A stretch of DNA of 64,000 nt from Mixophyes australis. Taxonomy: Eukaryota > Chordata > Amphibia > Anura > Limnodynastidae. Made by a program: the position numbers and the translations under genes. The stretch lies in NCBI GenBank assembly GCA_036250195.1, contig JAVHZZ010000003.1, positions 297,443,565-297,507,564 on the forward strand, given 5' to 3'. The stretch's first letter is position 1, and each line of letters begins with the position of its first letter. Under the pieces are notes generated by a model. The model ran no database searches. It had not been told where the DNA came from and saw only the letters and a list, made by a program, of their open reading frames with translations. Positions 1 to 11,886 of the stretch are shown in pieces.

Positions 1-380
1 GTCACCCAGTTGCAAAGCTGATCACAGACACCATGGTGACTATGCTAGTATTAGATCTGCATCCAATACCCATTATTAATGCAGCTGGCTTTAGACAGTT
101 AGTTGAGGTCTTCTGTCCCTGTTGCCAAATTCCATCACGACACCATTTTACTAGAAAAACTATTCCTCACCTCTACCAGAAGGTTCGTAAAAATATAATT
201 ATTGGGCTACAAAATGCCATTCTACCCACTGTACACTTAACCACAGATATGTGGACAAGCGGAACTGCGCAAACTAAAGATTATATGATTGTGACAGCCC
301 CACTAGGTTGGTGATTCGCCTTCACCGGCAGGGACAGCAGCAGCATGTACCCAAGAATGTTGCATTTTTCAGAGGCAGGC
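1..380 (+). pseudogene. hAT-superfamily transposase relic, part 1
   Basis: An open frame from 33 to 314 (93 codons), also readable upstream to the window edge, encodes a piece of a hAT/ZBED-type transposase. Recognisable motifs are AGFRQLVEVF, PSRHHFTRKTIPHLY and HLTTDMWTSG. In hAT transposases the aspartate of the TD-W motif is the first catalytic acid, and it is kept here. The frame breaks at 312-314 (TGA), but homology-like sequence runs on to about 400, where an L2-type LINE end interrupts it; the gene resumes at about 906. The amino-terminal zinc-finger part would lie left of the window. Family assignment comes from motif recognition, not alignment. The gene is dead. Confidence 0.75.
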
Positions 381-399
381 TACTCTGTGTATCATCTGC

Positions 400-905
400 T
401 TCACTGAGAGGCATATTATTATTATTATTACTATTAATATTATTATTATCGTAGATTTGTAAGGCACCACAGTGTTACACAGCGCCGTACAGTAGAGAAG
501 ACAAGGACATACATAAAACAAGACATACGTAAAACAAGAACAGTCAAGGCAGACAAAATGAATGGAGACATGAAAACAAAGGGTATGGAGGACCCTGCTC
601 ATTAGAGAGCTTACATTCTAAAGTGAAGAGGGCACAAATGAAACAAAAGGAGCAAGTGTGGCTCAGAGTGGAGATTTGGATAGTTGTGTGGGTGCATAAG
701 TGTGAATAGTATTATCGAGGATAAGGTCACCTCTAAAAAAGAGATGGGTTTTCAAAGAGCATCTAAATATTTGAATGCTGTGGGAAAGTCTGATTGAGCG
801 TGGTAGGGAATTCCATAAGTGAGAGCAGCACGGGAGAAGTCTTGAAGACAGGAGTGAGAGGTGATTATCAGAGATGAGACAAGGAGCAGGTCAGAGGTAA
901 TACCG
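400..905 (-). repeat. L2-type LINE 3' end inserted in the hAT relic
   Basis: Read on the minus strand, this begins with a decayed LINE ORF C-terminus (a DFSRAAL...IPYHAQSDFPTAFK-like reading), continues through the 'gaatgtaagctct...gagcagggtcct' 3' UTR signature, then 'cggcgctgtgtaacactg..gccttacaaatct', and ends in an (AAT)n tail at about 410-450. The same signature occurs at 46,938-47,185 and 58,365-59,035. On both sides the flanking sequence belongs to one hAT gene, so this is a later insertion. A target-site duplication is not clear. Confidence 0.65.
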
Positions 906-1330
906 CTGACAACCTGTTTGAAAAACTAAGGGATGTCATTGCAACATGGCTTATCCTGCTTGGACTCTCCTGAGAATATGTGATTTCTGATAACGCCACC
1001 AATATTGTTATAGCATTACAGCTGGGGGAATTCCATCACATTGTCTTTTTTTGCTCACACAATCAATTTGGTGGTACAGAACTTTTTAAAAAATGACAAT
1101 GACATGCAGGAGATGCTGTCTGTGTCCCGAAATATTTAGGGTCATTTTCAGGATTCTGCAACAGCATGTAGGAGAATGCAGCAGCTGCAAGAAGAATAGA
1201 ATTTAGGGGGCATGTACTTTAGTCCAGCACAGTGGAGAATACTTTGCGTGTCGTGCAAGGTGCTGAAGCCACTCGAAGTAGTCACCTGTGAAGTGTGTGC
1301 AGACACTGTTAGCTTGAGTCAAGTGAGTCA
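906..1330 (+). pseudogene. hAT-superfamily transposase relic, part 2
   Basis: Continuation of the hAT gene after the LINE insertion. The plus strand reads LFEKLRDVIATWL, then ISDNATNIVIALQLGEFHH, then an FCSHNQ stretch. These match the hAT sequence around the second catalytic aspartate (usually TDNASNM....L.W.HIPCFAH), kept here as SDNATN. Stops (for example TGA at 971-973) and frameshifts are frequent. After about 1,200 the reading resembles the RRLQ / W.S...ML linker, then fades near 1,330. The RW dimerisation region is not seen. Confidence 0.6.
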
Positions 1331-2379
1331 AGTCAAGACACATACCATCAAGTCCTGGAATGGATAATAATTCAAAAAGACAAATATCTACTATATATTA
1401 TACTGTATACGACCAATCCCTTTTTAAGGCAGGATATACTGGCATAAAACCCTGAGTTCAAATGCAAGTGAAAACATGTTTGTGTTTGACATGGGATTGT
1501 TAACGAACATTTTTACTAGCACTTGGGAGATCATTTGATATCACTTGTATTAAACACGCTGGGAATAAAGTAAAGCAAAAAAAAAGAGTAACTTTGCACT
1601 TAGGCAAAGTATTTAACTTATGTGCAGAATAATAAACTAATAAGCACCCCTTGCATTGTAACATGGTTTTGTCCAGTAGAAAACTTACTCATTTTTTTGA
1701 CTTACTGTTCTTAATGAATCAGGTCCATTAAATGGATCAAAAAACCTTTGGAAAACCACAATATATTGCTGACACAACACACCCAATAACAAGTAAAAAT
1801 GCAATTGGATATGCTGATATTGGATGTAATGGGTCCCACTGTTGACTAACATTATAAAAACCTATTTAATGCATCAAATTTAACACCAGTGGATGTTGGG
1901 TCTAAACTGACGAAAGCTACTATAACACTTGCATCTAGTGGTACAGTGATAGCAACTCTTTATTGAGTGACAGCTAGTTTAAAATCAATATTAACAAAGT
2001 GTGTTTCATGGCAGACATGCTGTTTTCTTTCCTTGTATATTTTAAATTACATTTAATTAAGAGCTTGTCCCAGAATACGCTTACACTGATAACAAGGACA
2101 AAATATCAGTAAAATCTATAAATAGGAAACCTAAGTCTAAGACACCTAAGTGAAATGGATTTTCTCTGAGCTCTATGCACAGAGTACTCTGCATAGCAAC
2201 ACTGTAGGGAACCTCAGGGGGTTTCAGATTAAATAGAGTTGTCCTAATAGCCAAATAAAGTAAAGACATTTAGTTCTTTCTTTACTGCACATAAATGTAA
2301 TCTGCACAAAAATATAGCACATAATACATATCTATAAGTTATTTTTTATTAGATTCACCATTCAAAAAATATCCCTCAA
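1331..2379. other. unrecognised AT-rich DNA with one MITE fragment
   Basis: At 1,549-1,728 lies an internally deleted copy of the GGCCTGAGTCATTAAGGA-ended MITE that is fuller at 20,014, 56,561 and 63,577; it keeps 'caccccttgcattgtaacatgg' in pieces and the right end 'ttaatgaatcaggtcc'. The rest shows no coding or repeat structure that I recognise. Confidence 0.5.
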
Positions 2380-2381
2380 TA

Positions 2382-3955
2382 CACACAGTCATGGCCAAAA
2401 GTTTTGAGAATGACACAATTATGGCTTTCACAAAGTTTGCTTTTTCAGTATTTTTAGACCTTTTTGTTAGACAATGCTATGGTATATTGAAGTAAATTTA
2501 CAAGCATTTCATAAGTGTGAAAGGCTTTTATTGACAAGTATGTTACATTTATGCAAAGAGTCAATATTTGCAGTGTTGACCCTTCTTTTTGAAGACCTCT
2601 GCATTTCGCCCTGGCATGCTGTCAATCTACTTCTGGGTCATATACTGACTGATGGCCACCCATTGTTGCCTAATCAAAGCTTGGGGTTTGTCAGAATTTG
2701 TGGGTTTTTGTTTATCCACCCACCTCTTGAGGATTGATCACAAGTTCTCAATGGGATTAAAGTCTGGGTATTTTCCAGACAAAGGACCAAAAATGTCGAT
2801 GTCTTGATCCCCAAGCCACTTAGTTATCACTTTTGCCATATGACAAGGTCCTCCATGATGCTGGAAAAGGCACTGTTCACCACCAAACTGTTCTTGGATG
2901 GTTGGAAGAAGTTGCTCTTGGAGGATGTTTTGGTACTATTCTTTATTCATGGCTGTATTCTTAGGCAAAATTGTGAGTGAGCCCACTCCCTTGGCTGAGA
3001 AGCAACCCCACAGATGAATGGTCTCAAGATGCTTTACTGTTAGCATGACATAGGACTGATGGTAGTGTTCACCTTTCCTTCTCCGGACAAACTTTTTTCC
3101 AGATGCCCCAAACAATCTGAAAGGGGATTCTTCAGATAAAATAACTTTACCCCAGTCCTCAGCAGTCCAAACCCTGTACCTTTTACAGAATATCAGTCTG
3201 TCCCTGATGTTTTTCCTGGAGAGATGTGGCTTCTTTGCTGAACTTCTTGACACCAGGTCATTCTCCAAAAGTCTTTGCCTCACTGTGCATGCAGATGCGC
3301 TCACACCTACCTGCTGCCATTCCTGAGCAAGCTCTGCACTGGTGGTGCCCCGATCCTACAGCTGAATCAACTTTAGGAGACGGTCCTGGTGCTTGCTGGA
3401 CATTCTTGAGTGCCCTGAAGCCTTCTTCACAACTATTGAACCTCTCTCCTTGAAGTTCTTAATGATCCTACAAATGGTTGATTTAGGTGTAATCTTACAA
3501 GCAGCAATATCTTTGCCCGTGAGGTCCTTCTTGGGCAAAGCAATTATGACTCCATCTGCTTATTTGCAGATAATAATGGTTAACAGAGGAATAACAATGA
3601 TTTCAAGCATCACCTTCCTTTTAAAGCTTTCAGTCTATTATTCTAACTCGATCAGCATGACAGAGTGATCTCCAGCCTTGTCCTCATCCACACAGTAACC
3701 TTTGTTAATGAGAGAATCACTGACCTGATGTCAGCTGGTCCTTTTGTGGCAGGGCTGAAATGCAGTGGAAATGTTGTTTTGGGGATAAAGTCCATTGTCA
3801 TGGCAAAGAGGGACTTTTAAAATAATTGCAATTCATCTGACCACTCTTCATGACATTCTGGAGTATATGCAAATTGCCATCATAAAAACTGAAGCAGCAA
3901 ACTTTGTGAAAAATAATATTTATGCCATTCTCAAATCTTTTGGCCATGACTCTAG
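2382..3955 (-). mobile_element. Tc1/mariner element with both TIRs
   Basis: The left end CACACAGTCATGGCCAAAAG is matched by an inverted right end CTTTTGGCCATGACTCTAG, and both ends sit against TA dinucleotides (2,380-2,381 and 3,956-3,957), the Tc1 target site. The inner TIR (TTGAGAATG...) is also conserved. Length is 1,574 bp, normal for a full-length vertebrate Tc1. The transposase runs on the minus strand and is inactivated by stops and active-site changes (separate entry). Confidence 0.93.
2561..3578 (-). pseudogene. Tc1-type transposase, inactivated
   Basis: The minus strand covers nearly the whole of a Tc1 transposase. In order: a paired-type helix-turn-helix (GKDIAACKITPKSTICRIIK at about 3,520-3,460), a second DNA-binding part (TVRQRLLENDLVSRSSAKKP), and the DDE catalytic domain up to the C-terminal FKKKGQHCKY just before a TGA at 2,561-2,563. 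The expected start codon near 3,577 reads ATT instead of ATG. The first catalytic acid is changed (LSEESPFRLFG, where the family has S-D-E), the second is changed (FQHHGGPCH where the family has QHDGAPCH), and only the third (NPIENL) is intact. Two tryptophan codons have become stops (after AMNKE and after NPIENL). It cannot be catalytic. Confidence 0.93.
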
Positions 3956-4233
3956 TATCATTCTATTATGTCTTGACTGTCTCGTGGAACTTTTGTCATT
4001 TATGAGGCAGTGTGACTTAATAAGCATAACATATGTACTAATATTAATAGGTTACACCATTAAAAATGTTCAGCCTAATTGTATTATGCTGTGTTATGTT
4101 GATTGGTAATAACGTATATGGATTTTGTTTAATTGAGAACATACGGACGATGAATGAGTGAATGATTCCTCTGTAGTTTTTAAATTAACATGGCTACATA
4201 TACAGGAGACATCTTGTTCATTTTCAACTCATT

Positions 4234-4386
4234 GGGAGGAATTCAATTCGGCCGCGTTCAACATGTCGTTAATTCTAACCCTGATATCTGCGAGCAAAAA
4301 CTAGCGTTAAAGAGTACTGTATTAACGGTTATAGTGCGCAGGCCGCGCTACTTTTGGCGAGTAGCGTGGCCAATTGAATTCCACCC
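4234..4386. mobile_element. short palindromic MITE (GGGNGGAATTCAATT ends)
   Basis: A 153-bp element whose ends are inverted: GGGAGGAATTCAATT at the left and, read on the minus strand, GGGTGGAATTCAATT at the right. The inside is CpG-rich (gcgagc, ggccgcgc, agtactgtattaacgg) and partly self-complementary. It belongs to the same family as 16,567-16,744, which shares the ATTCAATT ends and the 'attaacggt' core. Non-coding. Confidence 0.7.
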
Positions 4387-5111
4387 ATAAGTCTTTAAAA
4401 AAATTAATTGGCATCAAGTGACTAGATTTAGTTTTTAAATTAATTACAACATTATAGCCTAATTTATGTTAGAAATAAGTCATGAAAGTAAGGGAACATT
4501 TGAACTATTGTTATTTCCTGTGTGACATTTCCACATTTTAATGTTTTGCACTAAGGCATATTTGAACGCTCTCCTCCATATTTGCTACCTCTCTTGCTTT
4601 GCACGGCCATACACCATTGTAGGAGCCTGAAGTAAGAGTTAGGGCGGAGTTATGGCGCACACACGTGGGTAATACGATTAGGACAGAGGTTAGTTCTGTT
4701 GCTTTTTTTGGAGCAAGGTTTTATGCTAGAGATAATTATTACTTATAGCTCCATACAGAGGAATGAGGCAGCTGTACATTTGTGTATAGAGCCCATTCTC
4801 TTCTTTATATTTTTTGCATGGATGTGAGTGTGCATTCCCATATGAAATGCTCCAGATGGCGCAAAAGGCATGCCATAGAAAGTAATTTCTCAAACAAGCT
4901 AAAAGTCATTTTGTATGGCTAAAAAGACTCAGCAACCACCATAAACTGTGATACCCCCTATATTCTCCATCACTTGATGGGTATTAGAATATATTGCCCC
5001 ACAACATTAATCTAGTTTGGAATATACGTGCAGAACCAGGAATATTACTGCAGCTAGTAAGCATTCTCTAAAGCCCCCTTACTAGCTACTTGACTTCTTG
5101 GGCCTACCATT
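4387..5111. other. no recognisable gene
   Basis: Moderately AT-rich sequence without long frames, TIRs or tandem structure. It may contain old repeats such as 'gctccagatggcgcaaaagg', but I could not assign a family. Confidence 0.4.
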
Positions 5112-5124
5112 GTCCCAGTCTTGA

Positions 5125-5157
<33 letters not shown>

Positions 5158-5620
5158 TTTATTTAATCCTTTATTTAAATTGCACTGACATACTATGATG
5201 TTGATTTTGATTTTGAAGTAGGGGGCAAAATCATAGTCTGTGAGGAATGAAGTGCAAGTGAACAGAAAAGTGAGTTGAAGGTGATAAAGAGGTACTGAGC
5301 ATAAGAAGAATGTTTGCAAAGCTATTAGAGAAGTGAAGTATGTTTGATTGACAAGTGAAAGGGCAGTGTTAAAAGACAAAAGAGTTTATTTAAAATGAAC
5401 AGTCATTGTCGACTGTTGAAACGAGATTTCCACAAGTGACACTCAGCAGTGTCAGAGCATTTTTACAGGTAGTGGGTCTGTTTGGTGTGCTACAATTGAG
5501 GTTTAGATCACCAAAGATGTTGTGGATGGAGCTGTTTTGTCTAGGACTGAAGTAAGTGTGCTCTTACTGAAATAGGCAGCCAGATCAGTCACAAGTTGAA
5601 AAGTTAATCAGATCAAGAAC
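5112..5620 (-). pseudogene. very old LINE (L2/Rex1/CR1-like) with AAT tail
   Basis: The minus strand carries a 91-codon frame (5,379-5,104) reading FNTALSLVNQTYFTSLIAL then DYDFAPYFKIKI. This resembles the linker between endonuclease and reverse transcriptase in L2/Rex1-type LINEs (AL...K..YF..LI.......F..HF..KI). Upstream on the same strand 'LTSVLDKTAPS' fits the LDK/APLK motif of those elements. The strand ends in a run of AAT (5,127-5,158), as expected for a LINE tail. Stops and frameshifts are many; the reverse transcriptase itself is not visible. Assignment is tentative. Confidence 0.4.
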
Positions 5621-6310
5621 ATTTAGATGTGTACATGTGGTTGTGGAGGCAGGGTATGTTCAAGAGGGAAGATAAGGCTAAAGGAGAGTGATAGGACATA
5701 GTTGAATAAGCAAGAAGCTGATGTAGGTGGGAGAGAACAATTTCAAGGATAGGGAGAGATGAGTGGAAGTATTGGGGGGAAAAAGGGACTATATGCAGAT
5801 AGTGGGGTTTGCCCACGTTTGGGTAAGATGTGTCTGGCAACCATGAGAAGGAACAGAGAACGAGGACATGGGGGGATGAATGGTGGGTGAGGTTTGGCTA
5901 CTCATGACCTACTTTGTAGATCAGTGAGTGAGGAGGGTGCAGGGAGCATAACATTTTATGTGTGTGAACAAGCATGGAGGGAAGTAGGGAGGTGGAAATA
6001 ATGATGGAAGATGGAGAAATTGGATGCTGGATAGAAAAAGAGTTTGGAGAGAGTGTGTTGGAAGTGAAAAAGACAAAGAAAGAATGCAAATTATCAGATA
6101 AGTGATGATATGAAGGGAGAGATGTGGATGATTGTGGGCTAGTTGGAGATAAGCATAAGGAATAATGCACTCCTTAAAGTAAATTATTTGAAGGCAAGTG
6201 TAGGGCTGCAGTGGGTGAGGTTCATACCTCGGTGGTAGCTGATAACTACAACAGTATGTCCTGAAGAATATTAACATCTGCACACAGTAGTCTCTTCCAT
6301 GTTGCATGTT
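5621..6310 (-). other. pyrimidine-rich antisense frames, possible older LINE sequence
   Basis: Three overlapping minus-strand frames (75, 90 and 128 codons) arise from C/T-rich sequence and are rich in Ser, Pro, Leu and His. They could be the decayed upstream part of the LINE at 5,112-5,620, but no endonuclease motif is clear. I do not regard them as genes. Confidence 0.3.
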
Positions 6311-7590
6311 CCACCCTGTGGAGGAGCTGAGTAGCCAATACGATAAGCCTCTCCAGCCACCACCTGACTTCTTTTAGGGGCAATCAGACCCAGGACTGTC
6401 ATATAAATCTACTCTAATCAGCAATTTCCTGATGCATTTTTGGAGGTGTAATTTGTGAGTTTCTATGCCTAATTAACAGATATTGTTCAAATACAGGGGA
6501 AGTACAGACAAGAGCCAGATCTGAAAATATGCAAGTGGTACATCATATGTGTTAGAATGGTACACTGGCAAATTACATAATCAAAACATGTGGGGGGGAG
6601 CGTGTTCTGCACAACAGGACACCCCTATGTGCAAGCCTGGGAAGAGTCAATAGCTGCTCAGTCAAACACCAGCGAATAACATGGAAAAAGCTTTTTTTTT
6701 TCTACATATGAGCAAAGTATAAACTAATGATTATGCACCAGGGGTCAAGTAGCCACCACAGATACGCCTACTGATAGGTGTATCTGTGGCTACTTCCATC
6801 CTACATAGTACGTAAGAAGCACAGGATGCCTTTACTGTACTTTCCTACGTTTGCCCTCCCCTCCCCTCCCTAGTTCCACCTCCCCACCCTAGTTCCACCT
6901 CCCTAAGCTTAGAAAGCAGCTAAAGTCATATATGAAAAAGTCTGCTATTGTTTGTGCACATGACAGTAAGCAAAAGTATCTTTTACACTTAGAAATAGGA
7001 ATTGCATCCAAATGTACATCAGGAACTAAAGATTTAAGGAAATTTGAAGAGGAAATACTTCACTGTAAAAGTAGTAGACATATGAAATATTCCACCAACA
7101 AAGGTGGTAGATGCTAATCGGATAGGATAATTTAAACATGTATGAGAAAAGGCTATCCTAAATATAAAAGAAACTAATGATCAAATAGAATATATGGTTT
7201 TAGAAATAAAATGGAGCAAATAAGCCATATGGTACTTATCTGCCATTAAATTCCTTGTTTTTGCATTTCTATGATCTCAGTGTCATCTTCATTTTTAAAA
7301 GTAAATGATGTACCAGCCTCAAAATCAGCCTGACAAATCACAGCTCATAATTAGATGGATATATAAAATGTTAATCAGGATTAATTCTCTACATGTAGAT
7401 CTGCATTAACTTTAATGTTAACCCATTAACATTATCCCTAGGCACTCACTACAAAATCAGTATGGACTTGGAGCCGAATGGCATTATATTCAATTTTTAT
7501 CTACTCAAAATTGGAGCAGAGCTGACCTTTACCACCTCAGAGATGGTGATGCATGATGGTGCTGAATCTCTTTACCATGCTCCATACATG
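6311..7590. other. non-coding stretch with a decayed repeat at 6,930-7,150
   Basis: Includes a small hairpin at about 6,750-6,793 (arms gtagccac..agata) and a duplicated 'ctagttccacctcccc' motif at about 6,870-6,903. At 6,930-7,150 the 61-codon frame and the following 'ggtggtagatgctaatcgg..aatttaaacatg' resemble a dispersed amphibian repeat that encodes the tail of a non-LTR ORF. Evidence is weak. Confidence 0.3.
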
Positions 7591-7646
7591 CCCCCCTAAA
7601 TCCTTCTTCAACTATGATCATACACACAAGCGAGCTATATAAATAA

Positions 7647-7676
<30 letters not shown>
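7591..7676 (+). repeat. LINE/SINE 3' tail with (GAT)n
   Basis: The sequence 'gctatataaataaat' followed by nine or so GAT units matches the 3' terminus of L2-type elements, where a 'gcgctatataaataaa' end is followed by a short tandem tail. Better preserved copies lie at 13,860-14,066 and 57,688-57,953. Confidence 0.55.
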
Positions 7677-7677
<1 letters not shown>

Positions 7678-10600
7678 CATGCCCCATTTCTTAGGGCCAT
7701 GATAACTAATTAATTATCCCATGTTAGTCTCTTGTGATTGGATGTCACTGAAGGAGGGGCCTAGCTCTGATCACCTAACAGCAGTTAGTACTAGTGTGTG
7801 GATTGGTACTTTTTTTTTAATAAACTTTAGTTATTTACAGATCAGCATATTACAACATTTTACAGCTGTAGGTAAGATGTCAAGAGTTCAAATGCGTCCC
7901 TTAAATTATTAAACTTATAACATATGTAATAAATGCAAGCAAAATTTAGCAAAAAATGAATAAATTTATACTACAATCAATTATAAAAGAAAAAAATAAG
8001 ATTGCATTTTCCATTTTGACTATGACAAATCAAGAAAATATTTTTTTATTATTTAATAAGGTGTTGAATGAGGGTTTGGGTAAGTTGTTTATTCAATCAT
8101 TCAATTAAACTTGCTGGAACCACTGGGATGGCAAAGTTGCTCACTCTAGTTGTACATGGAGAGGCTATTATGACACGTGAAGAGTGTGTCTGTAAATGTG
8201 CTGTCTGCCAAAATAGTTCCAGCAGCAATGCCTATCCTGCCTTGTGGCTGTTCTTGGTGAAAACCAGGGGATTCATTAAACTCTGGTTCCCTGGTCTGCT
8301 AGTGCTAATTGGGAATATGCTCAAATAAATGATGAATGAAACACTTCGCTGGTTTGTTCCTATCCTTACATCTTCACTGTGAGAGTTATAGTGGAAGCAT
8401 TGGAGGAGAGTCCTATCACGGGTTTTGGATCCTCCTCGTTTAATGCCTATATGCTCCTGATCACCAACATCTTCTGGTAGGAGTTTTAAGTCTATAAATC
8501 TTTTAGGATTATCTACCCTGTGATTCTGTTATTGGCATGTTTTTAAGCTTGATATAAGCTACAAAATAAAAAGTTAATGCACTAGACACTAGTTTTTTCC
8601 TTCCATATCGTGGGAGTATACTGGATGCCATTGAGTTACCACATCCCAGATGACAGGAGTTGTGTGATATGCCCATTACCATATTACATCTTGTAAGCAT
8701 AATTCTTTTGAAAAATTGGGTCCTATCCCACTGCATGAAGCTGCCTACGCACGGATGATGGATTGAAGGAACTAATTTCTCTTATTGGAAGAAATCACAT
8801 TGAACTTTCTTACACAGGGGATGAGTTGTTCAGTTTATACAGGCTATACTATGTTGTATTTTTTCTGAGTCTGTTATAGATGCCATGTTTGTGAATTGAA
8901 CTTCTCTGCTAATAAGCAATTAGATCCACCTTCTATGGATTCATGTGAGCGCTTGATGCATACATATTTTATTATATAATAGTGTTAATTGGAATTGACA
9001 CAGGCTTCTTTAGAATTGTAACAACATAGTTGTGTGTATTACTCTCCCCAGTGTGTATATCTCTATCACCTCCTGTCTCTATCGTTGGGTTTCCCTCTCT
9101 ATATGTGAACCTATCTGCCTCCTGTGTGCCTCCGTCCACTCTTTGTGTGTATGCATCTGTGTCTACTCTCTGTGTCTGTGTCTCTTTTCCCCATTCTTTA
9201 TGTGTCTGTCTGTACTTCCATATGTTCACCTATGTCTCCGTCTGTTTCTTATTGTTATTTACCCTTTGTGTTTGTGTGTCTCTGTCTTGTGAGTGCCTGT
9301 CCTTTTTTTTTCCCCCTTTGTGTCTATCGCCCTTCACCCATCTTAACGTTTCTATCTCTCACCTTTTTCTACCATATTGCCCACCACCCGCTTTTCCCCG
9401 GTGCCTTTCAAAACCCACTTTTCCTCTTTCCCTACACCGACACCTTCTTTCACCACACCCCTCTTTAGACCTTATCTTCCTCATCCTTCTAGGCTTCTGA
9501 AGTCACTGGAGTAATGCTGGCTGTCTATCAGAATCGCTGTGGAGGAGCCTGAGGATGGCAGATAAACAGAATGATTATAATAATTTTTGCCCTATAACCC
9601 TGCTATTGTTGGCGATAACCTAACCCTGGTGGTGGTAAGATTTGCCGGGTATCGCCAGTGAGTGCTTCGTCAGTCCATTTGCAATAGTGCTATGGTGGTA
9701 CTTGTACAGCTGTTTCCTATTCTATTCCTATTCCTATAGCAGAAAATACATTAAAATCATTTAATCATATCATTCACTTTAGAGGAAATGAAAGTCCAAA
9801 TCTGGCAAGACTAGATTGGCAAAGTGTTAAGTTAACCCTTACCACTTCTGGTCAGTATCACCTGGGCAGATATGTATCGCTGAGCTGTCACTGAGATATT
9901 TTTTTGAAAAATTGTGGTGATAAGGTTTTTGTTATCAGACTAAAAAGTGATGGTAAAAAAATGTTACATGTCATCATAAGGAGTCTATTCATGATAAAAA
10001 AAAAGAACTGCTTTTAACAGAAAGAATATTTATCATGCTCCTTGGCAATCTTGATAATGCTAGTTTAGACAAGCAGTATCAAAATTACTTTGCGACTCAA
10101 ACAGGAGAAGTCGATAAATCATTTTTTTAATGTAATTCTTGCTACATGTCTTTTTTAGTAAGATACCTTAAAATATTAGTCCTGTGATTACATAGCATTT
10201 TTACTTTGTACAGCAATATAAGTTTCTCATGTGGATGGACTCCGCTCCTCTGCACCGATCTGAAGAAGCTACAGAGTGAAGCAGACAGGCCAGGATACAA
10301 GCGGCAAGGTAAGTGGACCTTCAATTAATTACACTACTTATTTACTTACTACACTCAATTATTAGCACTACTATTAGTGCTGGTCTCTCTTCAGTGTTGT
10401 GGAACTATAAAGCATGTTCGGTTAGCAGCCAAGCTGGGACTTATAGTTCCAAATAGCTAGAGAGCCATAGGATACAATGAACAGCCACATAATACATACA
10501 CACTGTTTCACTGACACATACAAAGGCATTCCCCCAGTGTGTCCTACATGCCCCAGTCCAACATTGTCTCTGCAGGGAATTTTTGCATTTAAACTTGCCC

Positions 10601-10778
10601 CAACATAAAGGTCATGCCCACATGCTGGTTACACCCTCTATCTTGGGAAGAGAGGGGATGCCATAGCATGCTCTTGCTCCGTGCACCGCACTACACCTCT
10701 GACTGCAAAGCAGTGTATATAAACACTTGAGGAGGAAGGAGCATATATGGTTCCATGTCTTTAGAGGCAGCATTAATT
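7677..10778. other. no recognisable gene; one low-complexity tract
   Basis: At 9,045-9,345 an imperfect mixture of TGTGTC and CTCTGT units gives overlapping frames of 86-156 codons on the plus strand. They are compositional, with Ser/Cys/Leu/Val only and all three frames open. From 9,350 to 9,490 the tract passes into C-rich sequence. A single end-like motif 'gagtctattcatgat' occurs near 9,980 and again at 11,022. Nothing else is supported. Confidence 0.45.
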
Positions 10779-10962
10779 GCATATACCTCCTAATGCTCCC
10801 TGATTTTGTAGGCGCATTCCGATTCAGAGACTGTAAAAGGGGTGGGGCTTTAACAGGAAAGTGGTTAGTATTACCCTAATTTGGGAAGGGGGGTTTGGGT
10901 GAAACTGGTCGGGGTGATTTTGGCCCGCTTTCAGGGTTGTAAATGTTAGGAGGTATGATTGC
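10779..10962. mobile_element. MITE with CATACCTCCTAA-type ends
   Basis: The left end 'catatacctcctaat' and the right end 'ttaggaggtatgat' are inverted repeats. The inside is G-rich (ggtggggct, gggtttgggtgaaactgg). About 184 bp, non-coding. Its ends resemble the CATACTTGCCAAC-ended family at 37,417-37,679. Confidence 0.55.
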
Positions 10963-11351
10963 ATGCACTCTGCAGTTATAGTGGATATAAAATTACAGGT
11001 ACATGTCCCATTTTGGAGTCTATTTATGATCAGGTAGCAATAAGACCATTACATTTTTGCCAGTTGAGCGATAGTCAGCTCCTCAGAGATACTGGCTGGC
11101 AGCACAAGACTTAACACTTTGCTAGCTAGTTTGGTTCTTTCTGCACATGTGTAACCTGACTTAGTTGGTTCAGACATGCGCAGTGAAACTGGGAACCCGG
11201 ACTTGGGTAGATAAAATTAAATTAAAACAAAAAAAAAACTCTTTTAAAATAAATGCAAAAGAGAGAACAAGCTTTATTAAAATAATAAGGCATTTCCCTG
11301 TTTCTAGAAGGCTGCAGCAGCCATGCCTTGTGAGCTGGGACTGGTGAAAAC

Positions 11352-11380
11352 ATAGGAAGATATCCATGATATCTTCCTAT
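11352..11380. other. perfect 13-bp hairpin
   Basis: ATAGGAAGATATC, a 3-base loop (CAT), then the exact reverse complement. It lies in otherwise unassigned sequence between two 'gtctattta' end motifs (11,022 and 11,546), so it may be the centre of an old palindromic element. Confidence 0.6.
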
Positions 11381-11541
11381 TTCGCCTTGGATCCCACCAC
11401 TATCCCCATAATGGCGATAGTGATAAGAGGCTCTTGCCAAGATCCTTCTTAAATGGGAAATCCCATAAATTATCCTTGCAGATCACAGTTACCTGTTAGA
11501 GATATCCCAGTTCACAGTGAGTTAGAATATTCTCACAATTA

Positions 11542-11886
11542 GGGGTCTATTTACATAGATGAGTTGAGCAATAAAACGGAGAAAACAGCAAATATCTCCA
11601 TGAAATGACCTTTATATCTCATCCCATTATTTACAAAGGCTTCAACACAGGAGAAATTTTAGTTTTCTCCTGCCATAATCCATTTAACGATGCTGAACGC
11701 AGACCCCATATGTTAATTGTGTGTGTAATGAGAAATGCAGAGGAGGGGGACTTTCGCATTACATCGCAAACAAGGTAAGTGTTGGTAAATACCTGCGGTG
11801 CAATGTTATGCATCGCCTTGTTATGCTGCAAAAGATATTGGTGCATATTGCAGTCCACTGACCACCAATAGTAAATAGACTCTTTA
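11542..11886. mobile_element. possible MITE with GAGTCTATTTA ends
   Basis: The left end 'gggtctatttacata' and the right end 'tagtaaatagactcttt' are imperfect inverted repeats about 345 bp apart. The interior has no coding potential. Related single ends at 9,980 and 11,022 suggest a small family. Confidence 0.45.

Noticed and set aside
3226..4390. Plus-strand frames of 75, 91, 104 and 66 codons
   Set aside because: The first two are antisense shadows of the Tc1 transposase; the others lie over the Tc1 TIR/flank or the CpG-rich MITE.
5898..6307. 128-codon minus-strand frame
   Set aside because: Pyrimidine-rich composition, overlapping frames, and no recognisable domain; at most an old LINE remnant.
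9030..9500. Plus-strand frames of 86, 114 and 156 codons
   Set aside because: All three frames are open at once because of TGTGTC/CTCTGT low complexity; no domain or start context.
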